NCBI RefSeq assembly: GCF_947179165.1
Contig: NC_077239.1
Coordinates: 30,456,134 to 30,520,133 of the forward strand
Length of the DNA: 64,000 nt
Direction: 5' to 3'
Source of the DNA: Solanum dulcamara
Taxonomy: Eukaryota; Streptophyta; Magnoliopsida; Solanales; Solanaceae
Shown: in pieces, positions 12,900-23,943 of the stretch
How positions within the stretch are numbered: the stretch's first letter is position 1
Layout of the letters: each line of letters starts with the position of its first letter
Translations under genes and position numbers: made by a program
Notes under the pieces: model-generated
Databases searched by the model: none
Told to the model about the DNA's origin: nothing
Seen by the model: only the letters and a program-made list of their open reading frames with translations

Positions 12900-14100
12900 A
12901 GAGATGAGGATATCAAAATATCATATCGGTTTTGGCTTCCCATGTAGTAACCTCAACCTCTTGCTTCCTCCATAAAACTTTAACTGATGATATTTCCTTG
13001 TTCCTCAGCTTTCTAACTTGCGGGTCCAAGATCTCAACTGGGACCTCTTCATATGAAAGATTCTCTTTCACCTCAATTCATTCCAAGGGAACAATGGAGT
13101 TAGGATCACCAACAAACTTCGTCAATAAGGACACTTGGAACACCGAATACACCGATGCCAACTCGGAAGGCAAATTCAACTCATAAGGCACCTTACCAAT
13201 CCCCCTCAAAATCTAATATGGCCTAACATAGCGGGGACTTAGCTTCCCCTTCTTACCAAAACACATCACACCCTTCATGGGTGAAATTTTCAATTAAATC
13301 TAGTCATTAACCTCAAATTCAAGTTCTCTTCTTCTCATATTCGAAGAGGACTTTTGTCGGCCTTGGGCTGCCTTCAATCTTTCTCTAATGATTATAGCCT
13401 TCTTTATAGCCTCAAATACTAACTCAAGTCCTATCAAAGCAACTTCTCCTACTTCAAACCAAATGATAGGGGATCTATACCTCATACCATACAAGGCCTC
13501 AAATTGACCCATCTCAATGCTAGAGTGATAATTGTTATTATAGGAAAATTCTATCAATGGCAAATGATCATCATAATTTCCTTAAAATCAATAACACATG
13601 CTCTCAACATATCCTCTAATGTCTTAATGGTTCATTCGACTTGACCATTCGTCTATGGGTGAAAAGTTGTACTAAGCTTCACTTGGGTACCAAGAACCTT
13701 TTGGAAATACCTCTAAAAGTGAGATGTAAACTAGGTACCTCGATCCGATATGATAGAGAATGGAACACCATAAAGCTTAACCAACTCTCGAATATACAAT
13801 CTAGCATAGTCCTCGGCTATATATGAAGTCTTAACAAGAAGAAAATAAGTTGACTTAGTCATTCGGTCCACAATCATCCAAATAGAGTCATGTTGCCTAC
13901 GAGTATGAGGGAAACTTGTAATGAAGTCCATATTCAAGGCTTCCCATTTCCAAATATATCTCTCAATATATTGAGATAAACCTCCAAGTTTTTGATGCTC
14001 AACCTTCACTTGTAGATAATTAGGATACTTAGCCACGAATTCCACAATATCTTTATTTATGTCATTCCACTAGTACACTTCCCTCAAATCTCGATACATC
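12900..14100 (-). pseudogene. Element B integrase with C-terminal chromodomain-like tail
   Basis: Integrase joins retroelement cDNA to host DNA. In 13731-14045 the core shows the first catalytic Asp in ALNMDFITSFPH, the VDRMTKS block, and the second Asp in IISDRG. The frame then breaks, and resumes in 13300-13563 with the downstream core (LIEFSYNNNYHSSI, FEALYGMRYRSP), where the region before it carrying the third acidic residue is disrupted. Further on the minus strand (about 12920-13300) come LKISPMKG, NLSYEEVPVEILD and VLWRKQEVEVTTWE. That ending is typical of chromodomain-bearing gypsy (chromovirus) integrases. Several stops and frameshifts make this non-functional. Confidence 0.85.
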
Positions 14101-14222
14101 TTTTTGGAACCCAGATAAATGGAATATCATGAGCTATGAGCTTTGGATAGTATCATATTTTTCAAGCCATCAACATCCGAAACACATAACCAGCATTGAT
14201 ATCTCAATACACCATCTCTCCC

Positions 14223-15000
14223 TTAGGAGAAAGCTTCAATGGATTTTTCGGCAACCATTTTCTTCAATTCAACCAAAGAAGGATCACTATCTTGTTTTGC
14301 CTTAACATCCACCACAAGAGATGATTCGAAACCATTTTGCATAATAACACCATCATCCTCGAAATCAACCAATTGAATACCCAAATGGCCTAACCTACGC
14401 ACATCCCAAACTAGCTTATTTTTCTCACCCTCAATATGAGCAACACTGTTCATGGACAATCTACTAAGATGTCAGTAACCATATTTGCCTTACTCGGATG
14501 GTAAAGCACACATATCATAATCTTACAATAAATCAATTCATCTTCTTTATCGAAAGTTTGAGTACTTTTGAGTGAAAATATATTGCAAACTCTTGTGATT
14601 AATGAAAACATCGACATGGACAACATAGAGATAGTGTCTCCACAAATGTAAAGAAAACACCGCCGCCTCCAACTCTTAGTTGTTAGTTGGGTAATTCTTT
14701 GCATATGCCTTTGAGTTTCTGCGAAGTATAAGCTAGTACTTTATAATTTTGCATTAGAACCAACCAATACCAACTCATGAAGTTCCATAAAACACAATGA
14801 GCCCTTCAGAATGTTTGACTAAAGTCAATATCGAAGAGGAAGTAAGCCTAATTTTCAACTCTTGGAAGTTTTCCTCACATGTCTTGGACCATTGGAATTT
14901 TACCTCTTTTGTGTCAAAGTAATCAAGGGTGATGCAATGGAAGAGAAGCCTTCCACAAATTGTCTATAATAACCAGCTAAGCCCAAGAAACTTTAAATAT
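14223..15000 (-). pseudogene. Element B RNase H and connection region, degraded
   Basis: The frame at 14450-14704 contains the end of a gypsy-type RNase H, with VLYHPSKANMVTDIL corresponding to the conserved YHPGKANxVADALSR block, here damaged. Preceding parts of the domain are scattered over two frames in 14705-15000. 14223-14459 follows as the linker towards integrase, with no motif that I can name. RNase H degrades the RNA strand of the RNA:DNA hybrid during reverse transcription. Confidence 0.7.
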
Positions 15001-15667
15001 CAGAATGAGTCAACGATCTAGGAGAATTCTTAACTGCCTCGGTCTTTTTTGGATCGACCATAATTCATTCACTAGAAATGATATAGCCAAGAAAAGCAAT
15101 TGAACTTCACCAAAATTCAAACTTACTAATTGTTTTGTATACCTGATGGTCTCTGAGGATTTGCAAACACAATCCGCAATAATCGTCATGTCCTTCCTCA
15201 CTCCGTGATTAGATCAAAATATCATCAATAAAGATAATCACAAACATATCTAAGTATTACTTGAATACCCTATTCATCAAATCCATAAAAGCTGTAGGGA
15301 CATTCGTTAGTCCAAAAGACATTACCAAAAAATTAAAGTGACCATACTGAGTTCTAAAAGTTGTATTCAGAATGTCACATTCCCTTACTTGGAGTTGATG
15401 ATAACCCAATCAAAGATCAATCTTTGAAAAGCAGCTTGCTCCTTGAAGTTGATCAAATAAGTCATCAATCCTTGGGATGAGATACTTATTCTTAATTGTA
15501 ACCTTGTTCAGTTGCAAGTAATCAATACAGATATGAAGAGAACCATCGTTCTTTCTGACAAAGAGAACTGGGGTACCCCATGGGCAGATACTTGGTCTAA
15601 TGAAACCCTTATCTAACAAATTCTTCAATTGATCATTTAACTCTTTCAATTCTTCCGGCATCATTCA
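15001..15667 (-). pseudogene. Element B reverse transcriptase
   Basis: On the minus strand 15410-15664 holds the N-terminal half of a Ty3/gypsy reverse transcriptase: [20 protein letters not shown], then [22 protein letters not shown] and CFSKIDL. The frame breaks after this. The catalytic box reads FIDD (minus strand, 15232-15221), the usual gypsy form of YxDD. 15010-15201 continues with a thumb-like remnant. Stops and frameshifts interrupt the domain, so no active enzyme is expected. Its position between protease and RNase H is the normal gypsy order. Confidence 0.85.
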
Positions 15668-15832
15668 GTAAGGAGGAATAGCGATAGGCTGAGTATCGTA
15701 GAGAAGATCAATACCGAAGTCTAGTTTCTTTTCAATAGGAATGCCTGACAGATTATCAGGAAAAATGTTTAGAAATTCATTAACAATAGAAACTAACTCA
15801 AGAGTACGAGTTTTGGAGTTAGTATCTCAAAC

Positions 15833-16354
15833 CTAAACTAGATGATATATGCAATCTTCGGAAATCATTTTTTGAGATTTAAGGCATGAGATGAACTGGC
15901 CCTTAAACATGGAAGTATTATAATTCAATTCTAGGACTAGCTCATTAGGAAACTGAAACTTAACCACAAGGGTTCTACAACATATAGAGGCATAACATGC
16001 ATGAAACCAATCTATTCCGAGAATAATGTCAAAATCGGTCATATCAATCTCTATAAGTTCAACTTAGGTGAATTTATAAAAAATTGAAACTCAATAATTT
16101 CTATACACTATTTTAGCCACAACAGAATCACCAATCAGAGAATAAACCAAAAAGGGCTCTAGCAAATTCTTGGGACTAATAATGAATCTCATAACAAGAT
16201 AAGGAGTAACAAATAATATAGTATCATCCGTATCTAATAATGCATAAACATAAAATTCAAAGACTTTCAACATACCAGATGAAATACCCTGCTGGGTCGG
16301 GCAAACTAAAGAATCACTAGGCTCAACCTGATGAAGAATATCATGACTGGACAA
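15833..16354 (-). pseudogene. Element B aspartic protease remnant
   Basis: Retroviral-type aspartic proteases cut the Gag-Pol polyprotein and need a DTG or DSG triad. At 16091-16354 the frame reads YALLDTDDTILFVTPYLV, where the family has LLDTGAT.SFVTPYLA, so the catalytic Gly is replaced by Asp. 15833-16042 continues with DFDIILGIDWFHACYASICC, the DVILGMDWL block downstream of the protease. The two parts are in different frames. The domain is clearly assignable by motif and position but inactive. Confidence 0.8.
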
Positions 16355-16397
16355 TTCCTCTTCTTGTGTCCACTCTTACCATAACTATAACGACTTT

Positions 16398-16781
16398 TTA
16401 TACCATCCAAACATTCATAGGATGATTCTTACCATACCAATAGCATGAGGGGTAGGATTTTCCCTTTCTATCATTCTTCGTCGAATACAAACCCGATGTT
16501 TTCCCTTTTGACATCCTCTGATTATTAAAGTTATTTCCTCTTTTAACATTCCCTTGGCTTACCCATTTCCTCTTCTTAACCTTTTTTCTTAAATGAGTTA
16601 CCATTTGTTGATTTAATTGAGCAATGACAACTCGAGCCAATAACAAAATGGCATCACAAAACTCCACATTAGAGATATTGGTACTAGAGGATAGATTAAC
16701 CGGAGTGGAATGGAGACCATCTTGACCAATATTCTGGCTTCTCTCTTCTTGATGAGATATATTCTGAAACCCATAAGACAC
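16398..16781 (-). pseudogene. Element B Gag C-terminal (nucleocapsid) remnant
   Basis: A 127-codon frame ends in a basic Asn/Lys/Arg-rich stretch followed by CYWYGKNHPMNVW. This is a damaged CCHC zinc knuckle (the second Cys is Tyr and the last Cys is absent). Knuckles of this kind bind the element RNA. Position immediately upstream of the protease supports Gag. The capsid part is missing, since the primer site lies only about 170 bp upstream. Confidence 0.7.
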
Positions 16782-16949
16782 GAGTTAGATGGAATCCCTT
16801 AGAGTTCAACTCTATCGCACGATGAGATCATGAAAGAAGTAATGTATTTCCTAAAATGCCTCATAAACTCTTATTCATAGATGTCACACCGATGAAAAAG
16901 ACTCTACTCGATGTGGCATTTTAGACTCCATAGGACACTTGAACCTTAT

Positions 16950-16961
16950 GTTCTGATACCA
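16950..16961 (-). other. Element B primer-binding site (initiator tRNA-Met type)
   Basis: On the minus strand this reads TGGTATCAGAAC, close to TGGTATCAGAGC, the complement of the plant initiator tRNA-Met 3' end. Four bases separate it from the LTR, a usual spacing. Confidence 0.85.
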
Positions 16962-16965
16962 AGAT

Positions 16966-18799
16966 TGTCATTAACTGACATAGGGCCTAGCCATAACTCG
17001 GTGATAAAAATCTTGAATAACCTCAATCAAGCCTCTTAGAATAGCATTCATGATCATACATAGGGTAAATGATATAAATAACAAGGATCAAAGATATAGA
17101 AGTATAGTCTTAAATGGAACATTAGTCTCGAAATGAGAAAACGATAATATAGACTCTTTATTATCTCACATGCCTCTACTAATCTAGATGGGGACATAAG
17201 ACAATCTCCTTGCTCACCTAATATAGAAGGTAAAAGAATTCATAAAGTTATAAGAAATAAAATGTCTCATCCTCGAAACATAAGGACTCACCAATAGTAC
17301 AATAGTGTTAATTCTAGCCATGAGCAGGAGGAGGATAAACATGAACGCCGATCCCAACATTATGATACAATGTAGAAATAAGTATGTATTAGTACATAAA
17401 ATGCACTAAGTATGTGAGAATATGCATGAGAAATAAATATAGGACATAGGAAATATGAATCATGGATGCAAGACCAATATCATTAAAACATGAATAAAGT
17501 CAAGAGAACATTAAAACATTTATCTCATTGGTCAATACATAAAAATATCATAATCATCATAAGAATTTTCATATATAGGAGATAACTATAACCGACATTA
17601 AGACCATGCTAGCTATTATATAAAATCCAATGATCCCCACATCGAGAAGGGTAGAGGCTACTTTCCAAGGTAGTCTCCATCTAACCATTATTATTATCAT
17701 ATTCTATATATGGATCCACTAGCTAGGCCATATTAATAAATCTACGGTCGCAACATAGTTTAAGAGACTAGAGGTTGTTACTAGGGCTTAGGTCGAGCCC
17801 CAACCTCAGAGTCCACTCAGTGCTAAATAAATTATCCCACGAAATACATAACATATCAAAATAATAAGTCATACTTGTAATACTCATAAGCTTTTCATAA
17901 TCATACTTCATAAACTTGTTCATAGGAATAGCTCATTATCATGTAATTCATGCAAGTGGGTGTAGGCATTCTATAAAATATCTTTACGGTTTCAAGTCAC
18001 CCTCCACATTAAGGATCTTATGTCACCCTATATTAAAGTCTTGAGTCACCTTCAAGGATCTTAAGTCACCCTTTAATAGTCTTAAGTCACCTCCAAGGAT
18101 CTCAAATCACCTTTCATTAAACTTGCTTGAAACATCATTAAAACATTATTCATAAACTTCTTTGCCTAAAGCATTTTTAGTCTCATTCATAAAGCTTTTA
18201 TTGAAGTAACTTAAAAATTATGATAATATCTCATAAATCATATTTGAAACTAGCACATAGCATGGGCCTTTGAAATTCAATTTGAAATCATGTAATATGA
18301 TGTGAATTATCCATAATTATTCTAATATCATTGAAATCTATCATAATTTACAAGACCCAATGCAAATCAAGAAATTAGGGCTTTTAATTAAAGAAATCAT
18401 AATAGAATTTGAGAAACAATATTTGGTATTCTATGGGTGAAAGGAATTCATGGATGAAGCCTTGACCTTTATGAGCCCTAAATTGAAGAGAATGGAAGCT
18501 TGACCTTGAATAAATCCTTTGAATTACTTGAGGGAGAAGAAAACCTTTGAGGAAAAAAATTGAGAGAGGAGGCCATAACGGACTGTGGTCCGCACTACGA
18601 CTTGTGGTAGCATCTCATGGTTGCCACCTCAGGAACCCTTTGACAAGTATGAACCATGAAGTCCCTTCACATCCCGTTGTTCTCTTCACGGCCCTCGTAG
18701 TGGGACTCGTGAAGACCACCTGGTGCCAAAAGCTGTATTTTCCCAAAAAATTATCTTTTAATCCCCATTTTCTTACTTTCCAACTTCTAAGATCTTACA
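16966..18799 (-). repeat. Element B 5' LTR (1834 bp)
   Basis: The plus-strand ends are tgtcattaac and gatcttaca. It is collinear with 10219-12678, but lacks about 480 bp around 18567, where gagagagga joins directly to ggccataacgg. This is the transcription-initiating LTR of element B. I cannot place a promoter with confidence. Confidence 0.85.
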
Positions 18800-18804
18800 C
18801 TGGG

Positions 18805-19689
18805 GGTATGTTTATCATTGGTTGTACCTTTCAGGGGTATGGACGTCTTGTTGGTTATTATCTAATTATCTTTGTACTTATCCCTTATTGTATTTGTAGT
18901 TGGTCTATAGGGTTTCTTAGCTCGGATTTGTTATTGGTACTCTCAGTTAGATTGAATTGGATTAGTCTTTAGGTGGCTATTTAATTAGCATTGAAAGTTA
19001 GTATTCCAGTCCTGATTAGTTGACTCCTATGGTTTCTTCTTATTGTAAATAGGTTGTTGTCTTATGCTTTCAAGTGCGTTCTTGACCCTGTATTCTTTTC
19101 TCTATGTGCTCTATCTCCTTGCTTTTATTTCTTATGCTACCTTGTGTTACTTCTTCATTATTTACTTGTACTATATTTACCTTATTATATTTTATCTATG
19201 CTTGTTTTATCTGTTGAACTTAGTCTGCCTATGCCTATTGAGTACCATTCATTTGGTACTCATACTACACTTCTTTCCCCTGCAGATCATAATAAGGTTA
19301 TCATTATTGATTTGGACTGGTGCAAAGCCAATTTTGATTCGGTGATTTGGTAAGATCATGGCATCTAGAGTTGTCGATTTCAATCTAAGTTGGATTAGGA
19401 CTAGTCTTTACTTGCTTTCGAAGATTTTTGTACTTATATTTATATTTTAAAAGCCTTGTACTCCTATTTTGATTTACATGCCTCAGTACTGAGTGATGCC
19501 AGGTCATAGGGTGGTCCCTTGTGTATTATTCTTTTGTTGTCCTCATTACTTTCTATTTTCTTCTTTATTTGTTCATCTTCTGCTTAATAGCCCACTGCCT
19601 CTAGTTCTGGGCTAGGGGTTAAGGGTTAAACTTATTTGCTGGAGGGTTTTAGAAGGTTTTATTATAGCCTAAGATATTAGGTCGTGACA
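18805..19689 (+). repeat. Element A 5' LTR, second part (after nested element B)
   Basis: 885 bp completing the LTR interrupted at 10218. It matches 34600-35483 of the 3' LTR closely in wording (tacctttcrgrggtatggacg, gagtaccwttcrtttggtac) and ends aggtcgtgaca. The overlapping open frames at 18547-19353 lie in LTR sequence, so they are unlikely to be protein-coding. Confidence 0.85.
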
Positions 19690-19692
19690 ATT

Positions 19693-19704
19693 TGGTATCA
19701 GAGC
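19693..19704 (+). other. Element A primer-binding site
   Basis: TGGTATCAGAGC lies three bases after the LTR end. It is an exact complement of the initiator tRNA-Met 3' end, used to prime minus-strand DNA synthesis. Confidence 0.92.
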
Positions 19705-20538
19705 TCTAGGTGGACCAGAATCATTAGTAAGAGGGCAATGCCTAGTAAAGTCCTGTGGATCGATGCAGAGATGTCCGTATTCTATCTTTGGGAGGCTATG
19801 GGGTATATTTAGGAAATCATGTTCTTGACTCCTTATCATGTGTCTTTTCTTTGCAACACCTCTAAAACTGATCCTTTAGAATCCATTCTTTCTTAGATGG
19901 ATTGCACAAGGTTTTCAGTGAACCCAATCGGAGAGTTAACGGGTTCTACTACAGTTTTGGCCAATGGTACTTAGGCCATAGATAGGTTGATGTTTCCTAG
20001 TAGAGTTCGTCATTAGTATCAAAGTATATCATGGAATTTCTTGAATGGGTTGGGCATAACCCTTCATCATATCATATGGATCGGGATATAAGTCGAGTGT
20101 TCATCTGGGTTATATTTTCTACTCTGTTTGGAATCAAAGCACTTGATAGAGGATGGGTCAACCTTACCCCAGATCGCTATCCATATAAGGGTTCTAGAGT
20201 AGGCATGATTGAGTCTTACATATATAGTGGTAAAAGGCCTCGCCATTTGCACAGTGGTGACAACATCCCATTTCAGGGTAAGTATTAGTTCAGTGAGGGA
20301 CATCTTCCTTCACAATCCAGCAGGCCTACGGTGGTAGCACCTTAGGTTCCAGGAGGTTTCAAGGTAGCGCATGGAGCTTTCAGTGGACTGAGTTCAGATT
20401 AGAGTTCTCGGGGTGATCACATTTGGCCTTAAGGTGTTGGAGCTTGTCCTATTCCTGTTGGGTCCTTTTAGCAGGATGATATTGCTGATGATTGCTATGA
20501 GTGTGGTGAGTTAGGCCACTTTTTTAGAGAGTGTCACA
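19705..20538 (+). pseudogene. Element A gag, 5' portion, ending at a CCHC knuckle
   Basis: This leader and gag remnant follow the primer site. Most of the frame is broken, but it ends in a clean zinc knuckle CYECGELGHFFREC (20493-20534, C-X2-C-X4-H-X4-C). Knuckle-bearing Gag binds genomic RNA inside the particle. A partial open frame at 20031-20288 ends in KRPRHLHSGDNIPFQGKY, plausibly the proline/glycine-rich linker before the knuckle. Element F is inserted 4 bp after the last knuckle Cys codon, and gag resumes at 26003. Confidence 0.75.
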
Positions 20539-21760
20539 TGTGTTGCTACCACAGTACACGCAAGTGTACGCGGTCGTGCAAGTAATAAAGTGACTCTTTT
20601 TAGGAATCTAATGTCGAACCCACAATGACTTGTCAATAAACTATTTAGTTAAATTATATTAAATCTAATTATTTAATTAATCGAAATAAAAAATATTAAT
20701 CCTTTTATACTATAAATTGCAAGAATTAATTATTAAAGTAAACTTATAATATTATTGGGAAAATTCCAAGGTTGCAGCGTATTAAAAATTCATGTTTCAC
20801 ATCTCTTTCATGAATTTCAGAAGGTTATCGAATTACTGATTTACATGGTTGATTTTACAATCATGGTCTCTCGACCTCTAATTGCCTACCTTTGTTGACA
20901 TCCTAACTACATTGTTGAGAGGGGATAAGTATAAACCAACAAAGATGCATTAATCCTATCATCCCGTCTAGTAACCAAATATGGTATATAGGTATCTGTC
21001 ACGGGCATCTTGTACACGAATTATCCTAGGCAATTCTTAAACAAACATGTTTCCTATATTCTAGTGTTATATCTCCTTTCTGTTTCTCAAGTTTCCGGTA
21101 GACAACAAATTTATTCTAATGGTGATTAAGCATTAAAATAGTAGAAGCAATAATATAGGAGTAATAAAAATGATAACCAACTTCATCCCTAAAATTAATG
21201 TTCAACAATCATTCATAGCTACAACTCCAGAACAAGGGTCTTTAGCTACTAATGTCTTAAGAAAAGAAGAAGAAAAAAAGAACCCTAGGGAAAAAGTTAA
21301 AAGTTAATTCCTCCTATAAAAACTAATGTTTGGAATATTTATAAGTATAGAAAAAAATTCAAATAAAATAACTGAGTATAAAACTAATTGGGAAATCCAA
21401 AACCCAAATTGGGTTTTGTACGCGTGAACAGTTCGTGCGCCGCAAGTAACTTTAGCTATCTTGGTTCGCTGCCACCTGGCAGTGGCAATTCCAAATTTGA
21501 ATTGCAATTTCTCATTCAACTTTATATATAAATATTAATATTATATTCCAATCCTTTCATTAAGCAGTCTGCTTGATTTTCTTCTACAATCTTTCATATT
21601 TAATTTGTTTTACTCCAAATTTTTTCATTTTTTCTTCAGATTAATCCTAAATAAAATACATTATTTAGCACAATTCATAAAATTTATGCTCAAAAAGGAT
21701 AAATAAAAAGACTAAATATGAGGCAAATAATAACTAAAAATATGTAGTTTTGGCCTCACA
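20539..21760 (-). repeat. Element F 3' LTR
   Basis: The plus-strand ends are tgtgttgctacc and ggcctcaca. It is collinear with 24779-26002; shared landmarks are cacgcaagtgta at the start, catctctttcatg near one quarter, and tatgaggcaaataat before the end. Confidence 0.85.
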
Positions 21761-21800
21761 TCACCACCCCACACTTAAATTTTTGATTGTCCTCGAGCAA
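21761..21800 (-). other. Element F polypurine tract
   Basis: On the minus strand this reads ...gtttgctcgaggacaatc then aagtgtggggtggtga directly before the 3' LTR. A gtgtgggg tract after a cgaggac phrase is characteristic of the 3' end of Athila-like elements, and it primes plus-strand DNA synthesis. Confidence 0.75.
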
Positions 21801-23415
21801 ACATACCGCTCATAAAAAAATCAAACTAGGAATTCCACCCCTTTGGTTGATGCAAACATGTAGACCATGCATAATTTTCAAAATATCAAGTATAATTCTC
21901 GATTATTATGCAAGATGTACAATAAAACAACAAACTTCTAACTTCCTAGTCTCAATGAAGGACTCTAACTCATCAAATTTAAGTTTGCTCACCTACTTCA
22001 TAAAAGAAAGCTAATAAAATCACATATCTATCATGACACATGTGTCCTCATAAGAAAAAATAGTCCACACACTCAATTTAAGAATTGAATATAAATTAAG
22101 GACCTATCATCAAAGAACAACTCTAAGACTCACAAAAGAATTCACATTTGCACAAAGTATCATAAGCTTGTCCATTATGTACATCTCCACTAATTAAACA
22201 TGCTCGAATAGAATCAAATAGAACTTTTAACGAGTTGTAATGTAGTTTAGGGGATGGATAGGAAAACTATATAATAGAGACTTACAATTCCTTAAGCACT
22301 TTGCACTTTCAGACCTAATCACCCATTATTTTCTTCTTTTTATTTTATATTTCACTAGTAATTTCATCTCATCAAGAACGCTTCAATCATATTTTTTCTT
22401 TCAAGCAATTCTTTTTTTTCTTTTTTTTCTTGTCACATTCTTTCAAGAGGGCTTTTTCATCACTTTATAGCTATCATTGATTACCTTTTGCACTCAACCA
22501 TCCCTTTTCTTTAGATTTAACAATTATAATAAGTTTATTCTACAGTGCTCAAGGAAGCAAGGTGCAAAAACTAGGGATTCAACAAAATAGTCAAGGCAAA
22601 ACATGGCTACCAAAAAGGCTACAGGCTCAAAAGGGCTATCTAATGATATAATATCTGAAAAGACAAAAATTTACAAGACAAATTAAAGAAAGACTATTAT
22701 CATTTTCTAAATAGAGCAATACTTTTATTTATTTTCAATAACATGCAGGAAAAATTCTAGACTAAATGCAAAATATGGAATATATGCAAATTCTCACCAC
22801 AAAGGGCATAAGTCTCAATCAAGATGGATCAATTCTGCTTCTAAGTAGACAGGGTCATAATAAACTACAAAATAAAATAAGTTATATACAGAGTCACAAC
22901 TATGAGCTTAGGTGTCAAAAAGACTATCGCTATTATTTTTATTGTTTTAGCAATCAAACATTCACAAGAAAGTACTACTAAAAATTAGGCTTAAATAGCA
23001 AGTACCAAGTCAAAATGTCTTTTCTTTTCTCTTCAAAAAAAAATAAACAAAATAAAAATAAAATTTATTTCCTAAAATAATAAAACAAAAAATAGTCGGT
23101 TCAAAGGGACCCCCCTCGAAAAAGAACCGAAGAGAAAAACCAAGGGGTGGATAAGTGTGCTTGTACTAAAGAATAAAAAATAAAATAAAAAAAAATAAAA
23201 AAAAAATTATATTTAAAAAGTGGGCTAAGTGAAGAATAAAAATAAAAGAAAAAAATAATCTTTTTTTTCTGAAAATATTTATGTTCCAGTGGAGTCCGCG
23301 ACAAATCCGCATCACGGACCAAGCACGGCGAACTATTATTTTTGAGGAGAAAATATAAAATTTAAAAAAATATTAAACAAACCTAAAGCACACTCCACCA
23401 TAAATAATATATTGA
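21801..23415. other. Element F non-coding interior
   Basis: About 1.6 kb without a recognisable gene. Open frames (21787-22014, 22766-22981, 23101-23322) are short, low-complexity and not conserved in type. The segment 23030-23260 is extremely A-rich on the plus strand. Where an autonomous relative would carry pol, this has none. Confidence 0.5.
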
Positions 23416-23419
23416 AAGA

Positions 23420-23460
23420 ATCCCCACACCACACTTAAAACGATGTTATGTCCCCAAAGC
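23420..23460 (-). other. Second polypurine-like module in element F
   Basis: On the minus strand it reads ggggacataacatcgtttta followed by agtgtggtgtgggg. It repeats the layout of the terminal tract (a gaggac phrase, a spacer, then aagtgtgg...gg) about 1.65 kb upstream of it. It could be an internal plus-strand initiation site, or a relic of an older 3' end. Confidence 0.5.
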
Positions 23461-23689
23461 ATTAATTAAAATTTAAAAACAAGGGTTAGAAAAAAATTCC
23501 TGAGGCATCTAGACCTAGTTAGTAGGTTCTCTCAATGTCCATCAGGGGTCGTACGCACCCATACTTAAGCTCAAAAATGCTCATTTGCTTCAAATTTTTA
23601 GGTACTCAGACTTTCCCAAATCTGCAAACACAAAAACAACACAAAAATGACACTAAAAAAATATATAAAAAATAAAAATAAACTCTACA

Positions 23690-23715
23690 CAATTAATTGG
23701 GTTGCCTCCCAACAA
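23690..23715 (-). other. ttgggaggcaacccaa motif of Athila-like elements
   Basis: The minus strand contains ttgggaggcaacccaa, self-complementary at its ends (ttggg / cccaa around aggcaa), so it can form a small hairpin. From memory this phrase recurs in Athila/Tat-group interiors. It supports the lineage assignment; a function is not known to me. Confidence 0.5.
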
Positions 23716-23943
23716 GTGCCTGATTTAATGTCGCAGCACGACTCAAGTCACCACCCATTTTTCTCTCCACTTCGAAGATATGAATTTTACCCCCAATTTT
23801 GCATTCATGTTTTTGCTTCTTCCATAGGGTGGTGGTACAAAGATGGTGGAACCAAGTAATAGATTGTGCATTTAGGATTTCTTGGCTCTAAAATTAGGCA
23901 TGTTATTTTGTATCTTTTCTGGTGCAAAGTTAAGAATGTAGGA

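Larger units (their letters stand above)
10219..18799 (-). mobile_element. Element B: decayed Ty3/gypsy retrotransposon with chromodomain-like pol end
   Basis: A minus-strand element of 8581 bp inserted in the 5' LTR of A. LTRs are at 10219-12678 and 16966-18799; both start tgtca and end gatcttaca on the plus strand. Next to the right LTR is a primer site, TGGTATCAGAAC on the minus strand (16950-16961), complementary to initiator tRNA-Met. Next to the left LTR is a purine tract on the minus strand (aaggaggagat, from 12679). The target 5-mers are ccagg (10214-10218) and ctggg (18800-18804). Order on the minus strand is CCHC remnant, protease, reverse transcriptase, RNase H, integrase and a chromodomain-like tail. 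That order, with integrase last, is the Ty3/gypsy arrangement. Every domain carries stops or frameshifts. Only about 180 bp separates the primer site from the CCHC-containing frame, so most of gag is missing. Confidence 0.88.

Noticed and set aside
10219..18799. Endogenous pararetrovirus
   Set aside because: Integrase, paired LTRs and an initiator tRNA-Met primer site with TG/CA termini identify an LTR retrotransposon; no movement or coat protein motif was seen.
18547..19353. Open frames of 93-141 codons with hydrophobic stretches
   Set aside because: They fall in LTR sequence of B and A. The membrane-like look comes from T-rich DNA, and the homologous 3' LTR has different broken frames (34901-35416).
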